Of a DNA stretch of 36,139 nucleotides, positions 9,232-18,609 are shown piece after piece. The position numbers and the translations under genes were made by a program. Location: the NCBI RefSeq assembly GCF_002632875.1, contig NZ_NJCX01000030.1:1-36139 (forward strand). The letters are read 5' to 3'. This DNA comes from Xenorhabdus kozodoii. Lineage in GTDB: Bacteria; Pseudomonadota; Gammaproteobacteria; Enterobacterales; Enterobacteriaceae. Each line of letters starts with the position of its first letter. Positions within the stretch are counted from its first letter, which is position 1. The notes below the pieces were generated by a model. The model was not told the DNA's origin. It did no database searches and saw only the letters and a list, made by a program, of their open reading frames with translations.

Positions 9232-9320
9232 ATTGATGGTAGCGGATTCAGGCAGGGTTCGCAGTACCGGGGATTACCATCCGGCGAGTCCTAAGCCTCT
9301 CCCACCTGAACACCATTAAT
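9232..9320. other. Strongly structured non-coding element (candidate RNA)
   Basis: Nested complementary segments fold this stretch into one long hairpin: 9232-9240 with 9312-9320 (9 bp, one G-U), 9247-9252 with 9305-9310 (TTCAGG/CCTGAA), 9255-9257 with 9301-9303, and inside them ACCGG and CCGG blocks closing a small loop. It is clearly GC-richer than its surroundings. No open frame covers it. It could be a small RNA, on either strand, or a folded repeat element. I do not recognise a known RNA family. The rest of the 9067-9967 gap is AT-rich without a visible gene, apart from the repeat at 9531-9632. Confidence 0.4.
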
Positions 9321-9530
9321 CAGGGTCTCTATTAACAGCCGAAATAAGTAAATAGACGAGCTCTCCTTTATCAAAAATATCACTGTGAGAAGTTATATAT
9401 TTTTGGTTTGTTAATCTTGATATTAAATGAACTGGAGGTGTTATTCTCAGTGATTCCTGCAAAATATCATTTAGCTTGCGATTTCCAGACAAAATTTCTT
9501 TTAAATAAATAAGGTTTCTCTATAAATGGC

Positions 9531-9632
9531 ATATACCAATTGCCTTTCAAGATGCGCCTTATATCTCCCCGCGGGGAGATATAAACACTTTCATTGGCTT
9601 GCAAACTGCAACTTGAAGTTGGATTGGTATAT
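9531..9632. repeat. MITE-like palindromic repeat element (102 bp)
   Basis: The element starts with ATATACCAAT and ends with its reverse complement ATTGGTATAT. Its core is a perfect 26-bp palindrome at 9559-9584 centred on CCGCGG. Arms next to the core carry related words (CTTTCAAG and CTTGAAG). The layout is that of a small non-autonomous interspersed repeat, a kind common in Xenorhabdus/Photorhabdus intergenic DNA. Confidence 0.65.
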
Positions 9633-9967
9633 ACAAATTGAGAGAGCTTTTTCTACAGGTTCACTAGCAACAAGTAAGACATTAAGTACTAGAGCAACTG
9701 TTTCGCTATTTGGTTAGCTTTTTCTTTATGTCTTTTTTATTTTCATTAATGATGAAGGGTATAAGTTCCTTACCTAGATTATTTTTCTTCATTTCTATCA
9801 GATTTAGAATGTTATTTTCTAATTCATCCTAAACTGATAAATAAAAATTATTTTCACATAAAGAAATACGATGGGTGTATAACAATCATGTCAGTATTTT
9901 TTAACTGACATTTATTGATTGTAATATATGAACTGAGAGCATTATCTATTCGCAGGATTAATAATCT

Positions 9968-10357
9968 TTAATGCCTGAAACCTAAATCATCATCTTCTTC
10001 ATTTCCTATAATTTTTCTTGTCAACTCATAACAACACTTTATCTTATTTTCACTAACCGAAAAATGTGAAAAAACCTCGAATTCAATAATAGAATCATCC
10101 TTTTTATTAGCCTTAACAATATGATGTGTATGAACATTTTCACCATTTTCTGCAACAGACAAAATAGTAACATTCAAATTAGTTAAAGAATTCTTTAGTA
10201 GGGTTATATGAGAAACGAAATCACTAAAAAATATTTTATTACCATTAACCACTTGAAAATAATCTTTCGAAAAGAACTTTTCGATAATAGAAGTATCCAA
10301 ATCATCACTTTCAAGTATATATTTCAAAGCATGTGTTACAACATTAGAACAGGACAC
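9968..10357 (-). CDS. SnoaL-like / NTF2-fold protein
   Basis: A 129-residue protein with the pattern of SnoaL-like polyketide-cyclase-fold proteins: an N-terminal helix pair leading to FFSKDYFQVVNGNKIFFSDFVSHI, then alternating strands with HTHHIVKANKK and FSHFSVSENKIKCCYELTRKI. It is acidic at the C-terminus. The gene stands alone in an AT-rich accessory patch between trmB and mutY, with no operon partner. Family members range from enzymes to ligand-binding proteins, so no substrate is proposed. Confidence 0.6.
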   Translation of the reverse strand: MSCSNVVTHALKYILESDDLDTSIIEKFFSKDYFQVVNGNKIFFSDFVSHITLLKNSLTNLNVTILSVAENGENVHTHHIVKANKKDDSIIEFEVFSHFSVSENKIKCCYELTRKIIGNEEDDDLGFRH

Positions 10358-10748
10358 AGTAAACCTCCAATAAATAAAAAATAGCGCACGATTTTATAAA
10401 TTGTATCAGCTCAAATCAAAAAGGACAAATTGATCTTATTTGTAACTCTCTTCGCAATTTTTAGCTGAGGTGTACCGTAGTGAAGAAAGGAACGAACAGA
10501 TAAAACGAGGAAGCAGAATTTCACCAATGTTAAGTAATAAACACTAATCACTCTGATCAATATTTTCATCAGGGTAATAATAACCGCCCAGATCTTAATA
10601 TCCATATTTCAATAACTCTGCATCCCAAAATAAGACTAATATTATAATAAAGTAAATTGCCACTATAATAATCGTGGTGATAGTGATTGAAATATACACC
10701 GCATTAATACTTCATAGAAATCCCTCTCCGTACTGCTTATTGCTTTTC
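10358..10748. other. AT-rich intergenic debris
   Basis: No supported gene. A 64-codon frame at 10411-10605 (minus) gives a hydrophobic sequence without family resemblance or a clear ribosome site and is treated as chance or as decayed mobile DNA. The segment joins the SnoaL-like gene to the dehydrogenase remnant. Confidence 0.4.
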
Positions 10749-10947
10749 TTATTTATTATGTGGAGCAAAATTAATAGCCAGCTTGGATAGAATGCTCTGC
10801 TGAATCTTTAGTGCTGCATTTAATATAGCTGAAGAAGTTGACCCTGCGATATGAGGTGTTAGCAGAGCCTCATCAAAAGTCTGAATTGGCGTAGAGAATT
10901 GTTCTCCTTCATTTTCGAAGGTATCCAGAGCAACGCCGGAGATCCAA
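10749..10947 (-). pseudogene. C-terminal remnant of a D-2-hydroxyacid dehydrogenase
   Basis: The minus strand reads ISGVALDTFENEGEQF, then ALLTPHIAGSTSSAIL, and ends ...APHNK-stop at 10749-10751. GVALDxFE and LTPHIAGST are hallmarks of the NAD-dependent D-isomer dehydrogenases (SerA/GhrA superfamily), including the C-terminal catalytic histidine block. Only about 65 residues remain; the NAD-binding domain is missing. In the same open frame, the preceding codons derive from a primase, so the gene was cut and joined to unrelated DNA. Confidence 0.75.
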
Positions 10948-11066
10948 CCCGGGTTTTTCTTGTCCAGTTCGCCAGGGCTGTGCCAATCATTATCCGCAAC
11001 CAGAATGATTTTCGTGTCAGGCCAACATCCCCGAACAGCTTTTGCGACAAAAAGTAATAAAGTTCG
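10948..11066 (-). pseudogene. Fragment of a P4-type primase (TOPRIM region)
   Basis: The minus strand reads VAKAVRGCWPDTKIILVADN and continues DWHSPGELDK. The intact primase at 15795 has VAKAVRECWPDTKIILAADN then DCHSPGALDK at the TOPRIM motif. By hand count about 84% of the 87 aligned bases are identical. There is no start codon, zinc domain or helicase domain. It marks an old P4-type island near mutY, distinct from the tRNA-Phe island. The reading frame runs without a stop into the dehydrogenase remnant. Confidence 0.75.
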
Positions 11067-11143
11067 GGTTTACACTGAGGTTGCACTATGTTGCAATCCT
11101 GCTCACAAAACAATGACCAGATATAAAGACAATTATTCTAATG

Positions 11144-12181
11144 ATGGAAGCTGAGCAATTTTCACAAGTGGTACTTGAGTGGTATCACCGCTATGGCCGC
11201 AAAACTCTGCCGTGGCAATTGGAAAAAACGTCCTATCACGTCTGGCTTTCAGAGGTGATGCTGCAACAGACGCAAGTTGCGACAGTCATTCCCTATTTCC
11301 AAAAATTTATTGCCCGTTTCCCCGACATGACTTCCTTGGCGGCGGCTCCTTTGGATGAAGTTCTCCATTTATGGACGGGTTTGGGATATTACGCGCGTGC
11401 CCGTAATTTACATAAAGCGGCGCAACAGATTGTAGCGTTGCACAACGGTAAATTCCCGATAACCTTTGATGATGTAGTTGCCCTGCCCGGTGTCGGGCGC
11501 TCGACTGCCGGCGCCATTCTTTCACTGTCCCAAGGCCAACATTTCCCTATTCTCGATGGAAACGTTAAACGTGTTTTAGCGCGCTGCTACGCCGTTGATG
11601 GCTGGCCGGGGAAAAAAGAGGTTGAGAACCGGTTATGGGACATCAGCACACGCGTGACGCCCAAACAGGGTGTCGAATATTTTAATCAGGCGATGATGGA
11701 TCTGGGCGCTATGGTTTGTACCCGCAGCAAACCAAAATGTGATATTTGTCCGCTTAACATGGGTTGCATCGCTTATGCCAATCATAGCTGGACGAATTAT
11801 CCGGGGAAAAAACCGAAACAGCGCATCCCTGAAAAAACCGCCTACTTTTTATTAATGCAACAGGGTGACACGGTTTGGCTGGAGCAGCGCCCACCTTCTG
11901 GTATCTGGGGTGGTTTGTTTGCTTTCCCACAATTTGCTGATCAAACCTCATTGGAACAATGGCTGAAAAACGCCGGCATCTCTCACAGTAAACTTGAACA
12001 ACTGACCGCATTTCGCCACACGTTCAGCCATTTTCATTTAGATATCGTTCCCATTAGAATCGATATCTTATCTTTTGATTCCTGCATGGATGAAAGTCAG
12101 GGACTTTGGTATAACTTACACCAGCCAGCAACTATTGGTTTGGCAGCTCCCGTTGAGTACCTTTTGCAACAATTGGGTTAA
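11144..12181 (+). CDS. mutY: Adenine DNA glycosylase
   Basis: Removes adenine mispaired with 8-oxoguanine in base-excision repair. Features in order: catalytic Glu in [10 protein letters not shown], helix-hairpin-helix [13 protein letters not shown] with the catalytic Asp in [10 protein letters not shown], the [4Fe-4S] ligands C-x6-C-x2-C-x5-C ([17 protein letters not shown]), and a C-terminal NUDIX-like domain with the [10 protein letters not shown] hairpin that reads 8-oxoG. About 345 residues, close to the 350 of E. coli. Two adjacent ATGs (11141 and 11144) are possible; I chose the second by comparison with MQASQF in E. coli. It is followed after 26 bases by yggX. Confidence 0.95.
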   Translation: MEAEQFSQVVLEWYHRYGRKTLPWQLEKTSYHVWLSEVMLQQTQVATVIPYFQKFIARFPDMTSLAAAPLDEVLHLWTGLGYYARARNLHKAAQQIVALHNGKFPITFDDVVALPGVGRSTAGAILSLSQGQHFPILDGNVKRVLARCYAVDGWPGKKEVENRLWDISTRVTPKQGVEYFNQAMMDLGAMVCTRSKPKCDICPLNMGCIAYANHSWTNYPGKKPKQRIPEKTAYFLLMQQGDTVWLEQRPPSGIWGGLFAFPQFADQTSLEQWLKNAGISHSKLEQLTAFRHTFSHFHLDIVPIRIDILSFDSCMDESQGLWYNLHQPATIGLAAPVEYLLQQLG

Positions 12182-12207
12182 TTTGCCCACTATTTTGAGG
12201 ATTAATT

Positions 12208-12480
12208 ATGAGCAGAACTATTTTTTGTACTTTTTTACAACGAGAGGCCGAAGGCCAAGATTTTCAGCTCTATCCAGGGGAATTGGGCAAGCGTATTTTC
12301 AATGAGATTTCGAAAGAAGCATGGCAGCAATGGATGAGTAAACAAACCATGCTGATTAATGAAAAGAAACTCAATACCATGAACCCGGAAGATCGCAAGC
12401 TGCTTGAACAAGAGATGGTGAAATTCCTGTTTGAAGGGCATGATATTCAAATCGACGGTTATACTCCACCGGAGCAATAA
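12208..12480 (+). CDS. yggX: Probable Fe(2+)-trafficking protein
   Basis: A 90-residue protein starting [20 protein letters not shown], nearly the same as E. coli YggX (91 residues), with the conserved Cys7. It protects iron-sulfur enzymes, including MutY, from oxidative damage and is thought to handle Fe(II). It sits in the conserved order mutY-yggX-mltC, with a TTTTGAGGATT ribosome site upstream. Confidence 0.95.
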   Translation: MSRTIFCTFLQREAEGQDFQLYPGELGKRIFNEISKEAWQQWMSKQTMLINEKKLNTMNPEDRKLLEQEMVKFLFEGHDIQIDGYTPPEQ

Positions 12481-12597
12481 TAAATAATATACTACTCGAT
12501 GAATATCGTTTGGCATAATGAGAGCCATTTTGTATGGCTCTAACACTGATTGAAACCTCAAATATCCAACAGCATTGATATCTAACGGCATTGTAAA

Positions 12598-13671
12598 ATG
12601 AAAAAACTGCTGGCTTTGATCCTCCTCGCTCCACTTTTAATTTCCTGTTCTGGCAAAAAAGACATTGAATACAACGAAGAATATATAAAAGACACCAATG
12701 GATTCGATATTTTGATGGGGCAATTTGCCCACGATATTGAAAACATTTGGGGTTTGCAGGAAGTTTTAATCGCAGGTCCAAAAGATTACGTTAAATATAC
12801 CGATCAATATCAGACCCGCAGCCATATCAATTTTGAGACGGGGAATATTACCATTGAAACGATCTCCCCGATTGAACCCACCGAACATTTACGCAAAGCG
12901 ATCGTTTCAACGTTACTGATGGGGGATGATCCCGGAACTATCGATCTTTATTCCGACGCCAACGATATTCAGATCAGCAAAGAGCCATTTCTATATGGAC
13001 AAGTTTTGGATAACAGTGGTGAACCCATTCGCTGGGAATGGCGCGCACGCCATTTTGCCGATTATCTGCTCCAGAATAAAATGCAAAAACGGCAATCGGG
13101 GCTGCATGTCATTTGGTCAGTGACTATCCGATTGGTTCCTAACCACTTGGATAAACGCGCACATAAATACCTTCCTATCGTTCGCAAAGCATCCATAAAA
13201 TACGGCGTTGATGAATCCCTGATCCTTGCCATCATGCAGACTGAATCCAGTTTCAACCCTTATGCCGTCAGTCGCTCTGATGCCTTGGGACTTATGCAGG
13301 TCATGCAACACACCGCCGGACGAGATGTTTTCAAGATGCAAGGGAAATCAGGCCAGCCTAGCCGCAATTATCTCTTTGATCCTGAGAACAATATTGATGC
13401 CGGCACCGCCTATCTATCGATATTGCAAGATACCTATTTAGGGGAAATCAAAAATGCAACCGCACGTCGGTATGCCGTTATTACAGCCTACAACGGTGGT
13501 GCAGGCAGTGTATTGCGCGTATTCTCGAATGATAAAAAGAAAGCGGTTCAAATCATCAACTCAATGGAGCCTGGTGATATTTATGCAACCCTGACCAACA
13601 AACATCCTTCTGCTGAATCACGTCGTTATTTAATAAAAGTGAACAGTGCTCAAAAAAGCTATCGCAGGTAG
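12598..13671 (+). CDS. mltC: Membrane-bound lytic murein transglycosylase C
   Basis: Outer-membrane lipoprotein that cleaves peptidoglycan glycan strands to 1,6-anhydro ends. Residues 1-16 form a lipoprotein signal with lipobox LISC, so Cys17 is lipidated. The N-terminal DUF3393 domain is followed by the SLT (lysozyme-like) domain from about residue 190. The catalytic Glu lies in [17 protein letters not shown] and AYNGGAG complete the SLT signature. 357 residues, as in E. coli (359). Last gene of the mutY group. Confidence 0.94.
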   Translation: MKKLLALILLAPLLISCSGKKDIEYNEEYIKDTNGFDILMGQFAHDIENIWGLQEVLIAGPKDYVKYTDQYQTRSHINFETGNITIETISPIEPTEHLRKAIVSTLLMGDDPGTIDLYSDANDIQISKEPFLYGQVLDNSGEPIRWEWRARHFADYLLQNKMQKRQSGLHVIWSVTIRLVPNHLDKRAHKYLPIVRKASIKYGVDESLILAIMQTESSFNPYAVSRSDALGLMQVMQHTAGRDVFKMQGKSGQPSRNYLFDPENNIDAGTAYLSILQDTYLGEIKNATARRYAVITAYNGGAGSVLRVFSNDKKKAVQIINSMEPGDIYATLTNKHPSAESRRYLIKVNSAQKSYRR

Positions 13672-13700
13672 TTGATAACAGATTAGCTGACAATAAAGAC

Positions 13701-13732
13701 AGATGGAGAGGTGATTAACTCTCCATTTTGTT
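13701..13732 (+). terminator. Rho-independent terminator after mltC
   Basis: ATGGAGAG (13703-13710) pairs with CTCTCCAT (13719-13726) and is followed by TTTTGTTT. It lies 30 bases beyond the mltC stop and ends the mutY-yggX-mltC transcript before tRNA-Phe. Confidence 0.8.
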
Positions 13733-13831
13733 TAGATTTATCGCTTATTGTGTGATTTAAGAGCAGATAAACAAATTTATGCAGAAAGTGTTTGACGGAT
13801 TAGGCTGAATACGGTTTAATGCGCCCCGTTA

Positions 13832-13907
13832 GCCCGGATAGCTCAGTCGGTAGAGCAGAGGATTGAAAATCCTCGTGTCGGTGGTTCGATTCCGCCTCCG
13901 GGCACCA
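13832..13907 (+). tRNA. tRNA-Phe (anticodon GAA)
   Basis: A 76-nt gene with encoded CCA. Acceptor stem GCCCGGA pairs with TCCGGGC; D-arm AGCTCAGTCGGTAGAGC; anticodon stem GAGGA/TCCTC with loop TTGAAAA and anticodon GAA at 13865-13867; T-arm GGTTCGATTCC. All expected stems are intact. It is the integration target of the adjacent P4-type integrase. Confidence 0.98.
13885..13907 (+). other. Probable attachment site (attL) in the tRNA-Phe 3' end
   Basis: P4-type integrases recombine in the 3' part of tRNA genes and leave that sequence duplicated at the far end of the island. The integrase gene begins about 165 bases downstream of this tRNA and points away from it, which is the standard layout. 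No second copy of the tRNA 3' end was found by eye up to 36139, so the other boundary lies outside the window or has been lost. Confidence 0.45.
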
Positions 13908-14072
13908 CTTCAACTTCCAGTGAAGTCCAGCCCAGTCAAACAATTTCTCGCAAACCTTGCAAAATCAACATTCTTTCTTATTTTTACGTCTAGTTTCGTC
14001 TGTTGCAATCAAGAAGCAGCAAAGGGCATAATCCGGGGCACTTACCGTTCGATTATAGGAATGCCCCTAAAA

Positions 14073-15344
14073 ATGAAACTAAACGCACGACAAATCGAAA
14101 CTGCAAAGCCCAAAGAAAAAACCTACAAACTTGCCGATGGTGGCGGTCTCTATTTAGAAGTCACAGCACGCGGCTCTAAATACTGGCGCATGAAGTACCG
14201 CCGCCCCACCGATAAGAAAGAAGACCGGCTGGCATTTGGTGTCTACCCCACCGTATCATTAGCTGATGCCCGCGCTAAACGCGATGAAGCCAAGAAGCTG
14301 ATGGCACAGGGCATCGACCCTAAAGCTGAGAAAAGAGGTGCTCCCTCGCCTGCCAAAGTCAACACTTTTGAACAGGTCGCCCGTGCATGGCATGCCAGTA
14401 ACCAGCGCTGGGGCGATAGCCACCGTCAGAAAATATTGCGCAGCCTTGAGCAGTATATTTTCCCGCATATCGGCACCCGCGATATTACCACATTACGTAC
14501 CAGCCAGCTTTTAGCGCCGGTCAAAGCCATTGATGCCGAGGGTAAGCACGATATCGCGCAACGACTGCGGCAGCGTATCACGGCCATCATGCGCTACGCC
14601 GTCCAGAATGACATTCTGGAATCCAACCCGGCTAATGACATGGCAGGCGCACTCATCACCACAAAATCCCGCCATCACCCCGCCCTGCCCCATGAATACT
14701 TGCCTGACTTTTTGGCTCGCTTATCTGCCTATCGCGGGCGCTTACTGACCAAGCTCGCGGTAGAACTGGCGCTGCTGACTTTTGTCCGTTCCAGTGAGCT
14801 GAGATTTGCCCGCTGGCAGGAAATCGACCTTGAAAACGCGGTCTGGAAAATTCCCTCCACCCGACAACCCATCAAAGGTGTTCGCTTCTCTGAACGCGGT
14901 ATGAAAATGAAAACCGATCACCTTGTACCCCTGAGCCGTCAGGCAGTTCGACTTATCAACGCATTGCACAAGCTGAGTGGTAATTGTGAAGTGATGTTCC
15001 CCAGTGATCATGGTTCTGCAAAAGTGATGAGTGAAAACACCGTCAACAAGGCACTACGGGCGATGGGCTACGACACCCAGACCGATGTCTGCGGGCACGG
15101 TTTCCGTACAATGGCACGCGGAGCAACGGGCGAATCCGGCCTGTGGAGCGATGACGCCATCGAACGCCAGCTCAGCCATATCGAACGCAATAACGTCCGG
15201 GCGGCGTATATTCACACCTCCAAACATCTCGACGAGCGGCGGCTGATGGTGCAGTGGTGGGCGGATTATCTGGACGCAAACCGGGAAAAATCCATCACAC
15301 CCTATGACTTCGCCAAACCGCTGCGCGACAGAAAAAACCGTTAG
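14073..15344 (+). CDS. int: P4-type tyrosine-recombinase integrase
   Basis: A 423-residue site-specific recombinase that inserts islands at tRNA genes. The N-terminal arm-binding domain (DUF4102 type) has AKPKEKTYKLADGGGLYLEV. The core-binding domain follows at about 100-200. The catalytic residues are R239 (VRSSELR), H342 and R345 (HGFR), H369 and Tyr379 (AAYIHTS), all present. An open frame begins within the tRNA, but family members start at MKLNARQIET; the ATG at 14061 is an alternative four codons earlier. No excisionase is obvious other than the AlpA-like gene next door. Confidence 0.92.
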   Translation: MKLNARQIETAKPKEKTYKLADGGGLYLEVTARGSKYWRMKYRRPTDKKEDRLAFGVYPTVSLADARAKRDEAKKLMAQGIDPKAEKRGAPSPAKVNTFEQVARAWHASNQRWGDSHRQKILRSLEQYIFPHIGTRDITTLRTSQLLAPVKAIDAEGKHDIAQRLRQRITAIMRYAVQNDILESNPANDMAGALITTKSRHHPALPHEYLPDFLARLSAYRGRLLTKLAVELALLTFVRSSELRFARWQEIDLENAVWKIPSTRQPIKGVRFSERGMKMKTDHLVPLSRQAVRLINALHKLSGNCEVMFPSDHGSAKVMSENTVNKALRAMGYDTQTDVCGHGFRTMARGATGESGLWSDDAIERQLSHIERNNVRAAYIHTSKHLDERRLMVQWWADYLDANREKSITPYDFAKPLRDRKNR

Positions 15345-15483
15345 TACAATTTGTAATCTTTTAATTTTCATCGAGGGATAACTAATTAACACTGTTCATT
15401 TAGTTTGGCTTTTTCAATAATCCGCCTGTCATCTAACAACGTCCACGGTGAACGCTCAAGGACTCGGTAACAGGAGAAGCAAT

Positions 15484-15687
15484 ATGACAATGACAGCGAA
15501 AACAAACTTTATTCGTTTGCCGGAAGTACAGCGCAGAACGGGTTACAGCAAAGCGTGGATCTACAAACTGATTAGTGACGGAGAATTCCCGCAACAGGTC
15601 AAAATAGGCCCACGTTCCGTAGCTTTTATTGAAGCAGAGATTGATAACTGGATTGCACAACGGATCGCCGAATCACGGGCAGCATGA
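15484..15687 (+). CDS. alpA: AlpA-family phage-type transcriptional regulator
   Basis: A 67-residue MerR/Xis-type winged helix protein: FIRLPEVQRRTGYSKAWIYK followed by GEFPQQVKIGPRSVAF, which is the AlpA signature. Members activate or repress island excision and integrase genes. The ATG at 15484 has an AGGAG site seven bases before it. A longer frame begins at 15448 but lacks support. It lies between integrase and primase, as in P4-type satellites. Confidence 0.9.
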   Translation: MTMTAKTNFIRLPEVQRRTGYSKAWIYKLISDGEFPQQVKIGPRSVAFIEAEIDNWIAQRIAESRAA

Positions 15688-15731
15688 CGCATAAGAGAAT
15701 ATGACATAAGAAGAAACGCACTATAAAACAC

Positions 15732-15766
15732 AACGCCCCGTAGTGCTGCAAACACTGCGAGGCGTT
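15732..15766. promoter_or_regulatory. 14-bp stem-loop upstream of the primase
   Basis: Bases 15732-15745 pair with 15753-15766 (one mismatch, one G-T) around the loop CTGCAAA. It lies between alpA and the primase gene. In phage P4 a small structured RNA (CI) before the alpha operon controls immunity by early termination, so this hairpin may have a similar regulatory role, or it may simply terminate alpA. Confidence 0.45.
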
Positions 15767-15794
15767 TCACCAACAATCATTAAGAAAGGTAAAA

Positions 15795-18236
15795 ATGATG
15801 GCTGATACACAGCATACCCAAACTCGCCCTAAATTTACAGTTCAAAAAACAACTGGCAACCAAAAACCGATTGATCTTATCCAGACCGTGAAAACCTCAG
15901 CTATGTACTCATGGCAAAACCTGCTACCCGCCTGTGGTATCACTGTTCCGGCAAAAGGTAAACATGGTGCCTGTCCGGTTTGTGGCGGCACTGACCGCTT
16001 TCACTTTATCGACGACCAACATCACGGCAACTGGCACTGCCGCCAGTGTGATACACCGAACTATGGTGACGGGCTGGATTTAGTGGCAAAAACCAACCGG
16101 ATCACGATTACGGAAGCTGCCAAAGTTGTTGCGGATGCACTGGCATTGCCTTTGTCCGAATCCAAGCCAGCCAGAGAAACACTCTATCCCGTTCAGCCGA
16201 TTGCTGAAAAAGTCGCGGCACTGATGGCACAGACTGTTTCCGGGCAATCGCTTTATCTAACTGCAAAAAAGCTGCAATATCCTAATCAGCGTCTGCTGGA
16301 AGATGGTTCATTATTATTACCTTTGACAACGCTCGATAAAAAAATCACCGGTGCGCAGATCATCAAACCTAATGGCGAGAAAAAATTACTCTCTGGCAGC
16401 CAGAAGAAAGGTGCATTTATTGCTGTGTCAGCGCTGGACGAATATCCTGACACGGTGATCATTACCGAAGGTTACGCTACAGCGCTCACAGTTAACTCGC
16501 TCTATAACGGTACTGTTCTAACGGCACTCGATGCAGGTAACTTGCTTTCTGTCGCTAAAGCGGTTCGGGAATGTTGGCCTGATACGAAAATCATTCTGGC
16601 TGCGGATAATGATTGTCACTCTCCCGGCGCATTAGATAAGAACGATAAATCCAAAGTGAATATTGGCAAGGTTTCGGCAGAAAAAGCCGCTCTTGCGGTT
16701 AATGGCTGGGTTACTTTGCCGCCTACAGCGTATAAAGCCGATTGGGATGATTATCGTCAGAGTCACGGTATTGAGGTAGCAAAGCAGGCTTTTAGTGAGG
16801 GACTTTATCAACCGACATCAACCAATAAAAAAGCAGCCGCTCACCCTAATGATATCGAATCTTCCAAGCTGACCCTCTGCCAAATGGGAGCCAGCCAGCG
16901 TGGAGAAGTCTTACTGGCGCGTTATAACAGTGACTTGGCTCTGGATGGTGCTTCAGAAACCGTTCATCATTATGACGGTATTGTCTGGCGTCCGGTCAGT
17001 GACCGTGATTTAAAACGGGAAATGGTCGCTGCTTTTATGGAAGAGAAGCAACCATATTCACCGCATGGTATCAGCTCTGCCGTGGATGCCCTGAAATTAC
17101 AACTTCCCATAATGCAGCCTCCAGAACGTCACTTAATCGGGTTCAGTAATGGCGTATTTGATCTGAAAGTCTGTCAGTTCCGACCTCATCGCAAAAATGA
17201 CTGGTTATTGCTTGCCAACGATGTCGCGTTCAATTCCCCCGACTCGGGGGAAACCCTGAAAGACCATGCACCACAGTTCTGGCATTGGCTTAATCGGGCA
17301 ACGGCTAACTGTGAAAACAAATTTGATCGGGTACTGGCTGCGCTGTTTATGGTGTTGGCGAACCGCTATGACTGGCAACTTTTTCTGGAAGTCACCGGTG
17401 CCGGAGGCAGTGGCAAAAGCATCTTTGCTGAAATCTGTTCCATGCTGGCAGGCAAAGGTAATACGGTTTCTGCGAGCATGGCAGCGTTGGAAAACCCACG
17501 AGAACGGGCGTTGATTGTCGGCTATTCACTGATTATCCTGCCAGACCAGACTCGCTATGTGGGCGATGGCTCCGGCATCAAGGCGATTACAGGTGGCGAT
17601 GAAGTTGCCATTGACCCGAAGCACAAACAGCCCTATTCGACCCGTATCCCTGCGGTGGTGCTGGCAGTCAACAATAATGCTATGAGTTTTAGCGATCGCA
17701 GTGGTGGAGTATCACGTCGTCGGGTAATCTTCAACTTTTCCTAAGTTGTCCCGGAAAATGAACGAGATTCACACCTGCGGGATAAAATCGCAGCAGAATT
17801 GCCCGTGATTATCCGGCATTTGCTGCATCGGTTCGCTGAGCCACAAACCGCAAGGCGTTTACTGGCAGAGCAACAGAAATCCGAAGAAGCATTGGACATC
17901 AAACGTGGCACCGATCCGCTGGTTGATTTCTGCGGCTACCTGATTGCGTCCGATGAAACTGACGGCCTGTTAATCGGTAATGCGGAAATTATGCCGTTCA
18001 ATCCCCGTAAGTACCTTTATCACGCTTACCTTGCCTATATGAAAGGGAATAATCTGAATAAACCCGTTTCTGTAACCCGCTTCGGTATGGATATGCCCGG
18101 CGCACTGGCAGAGTACGGTCAGCAATACCTGCGCAAGAAAAGCAAACACGGTATTCGCAGCAATCTGAGCCTCAATATTGATACCGCCATCGAGTGGCTG
18201 CCAAAACTGACAAGGCATAACCTACCAGAAGAATAA
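15795..18236 (+). pseudogene. P4-type primase-helicase, split by an in-frame TAA
   Basis: A P4 alpha-like replication protein of 813 codon positions. Zinc-binding primase domain with C60, C63, C82, C85 (CPVCGGTDRF, CRQC), then a TOPRIM region (VIITEGYATALT, ILAADND), then an SF3-type helicase domain with Walker A GAGGSGKS at 535-542 and LAVNNN further on. Codon 650 is TAA (17742-17744). The same frame continues with VVPENERDSHLRDKIAAELP and KRGTDPLVDFC to 18236, which is typical family sequence, so a single base change (probably GAA to TAA) interrupts the gene. The N-terminal product of 649 residues keeps primase and ATPase motifs. The 145-residue tail could be made separately only by reinitiation. 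A remnant of a related gene lies at 10948-11066. Confidence 0.88.
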
Positions 18237-18277
18237 TTTTTTCTTTATCTGACAATTTTCAAAGAAATATAAAAAAG

Positions 18278-18497
18278 TGTTCACCACTATTCACTCTGCA
18301 ATTTAAATTAGATATATCAATCTATTATAGGATGAATAGTTATTTTTAAACTGTTCACAACTCTTCAACCCTGTTCACCTTTCTCATATTTGAAGTGAAC
18401 GGTTAGGTGAAGAGTGATGATGAGTTCAATTTTAAGCCATCATCATTTAACGATATGAATTTAAATGAAAATATATAAAGGTGAACAGGGTGAACAG
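18278..18497. other. Iteron cluster, candidate P4-type replication origin
   Basis: Copies or near-copies of GGTGAACAG occur in both orientations: 18278-18285 (reverse), 18351-18358 (reverse), 18371-18379 (reverse, exact), 18394-18402 (variant), 18406-18414 (variant), and two exact tandem copies at 18480-18488 and 18489-18497. The P4 alpha protein recognises type I iterons of this kind (GGTGAACAG followed by A or T), and the cluster lies right after the alpha-like gene. The intervening DNA is AT-rich, as expected of an unwinding region. Confidence 0.65.
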
Positions 18498-18565
18498 TTT
18501 CATCCCTATTTCTTTAAAATGGAGGGAGTAAGCAAAAAAGTTTTCTCTGGCAGGTATTTTTCAGC

Positions 18566-18609
18566 TCTCCGATTTACCGGGGTAATGTATTACCCCGGTA
18601 AATCGGAGA
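18566..18609. repeat. Near-perfect 44-bp palindrome (21-bp arms, 2-nt centre)
   Basis: Bases 18566-18586 are the exact reverse complement of 18589-18609; only GT separates them. It falls in the gap between the split primase and the IS30 element. A 65-codon frame crossing it (18465-18662) is rejected as a gene, since it merely translates the iterons and this palindrome. The stem is long enough to extrude or to form a very stable RNA hairpin. Confidence 0.8.

Noticed and set aside
9232-9320. Degenerate tRNA gene or retron msr
   Set aside because: No anticodon arm or CCA end can be drawn, and no reverse transcriptase gene is nearby.
10411-10605. 64-codon hydrophobic minus-strand frame
   Set aside because: No family resemblance, no good ribosome site, and it lies in decayed accessory DNA.
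18278-18497. CRISPR array
   Set aside because: The repeats are only 9 bases, occur in both orientations and have irregular spacing. There are no cas genes. Iterons explain them.
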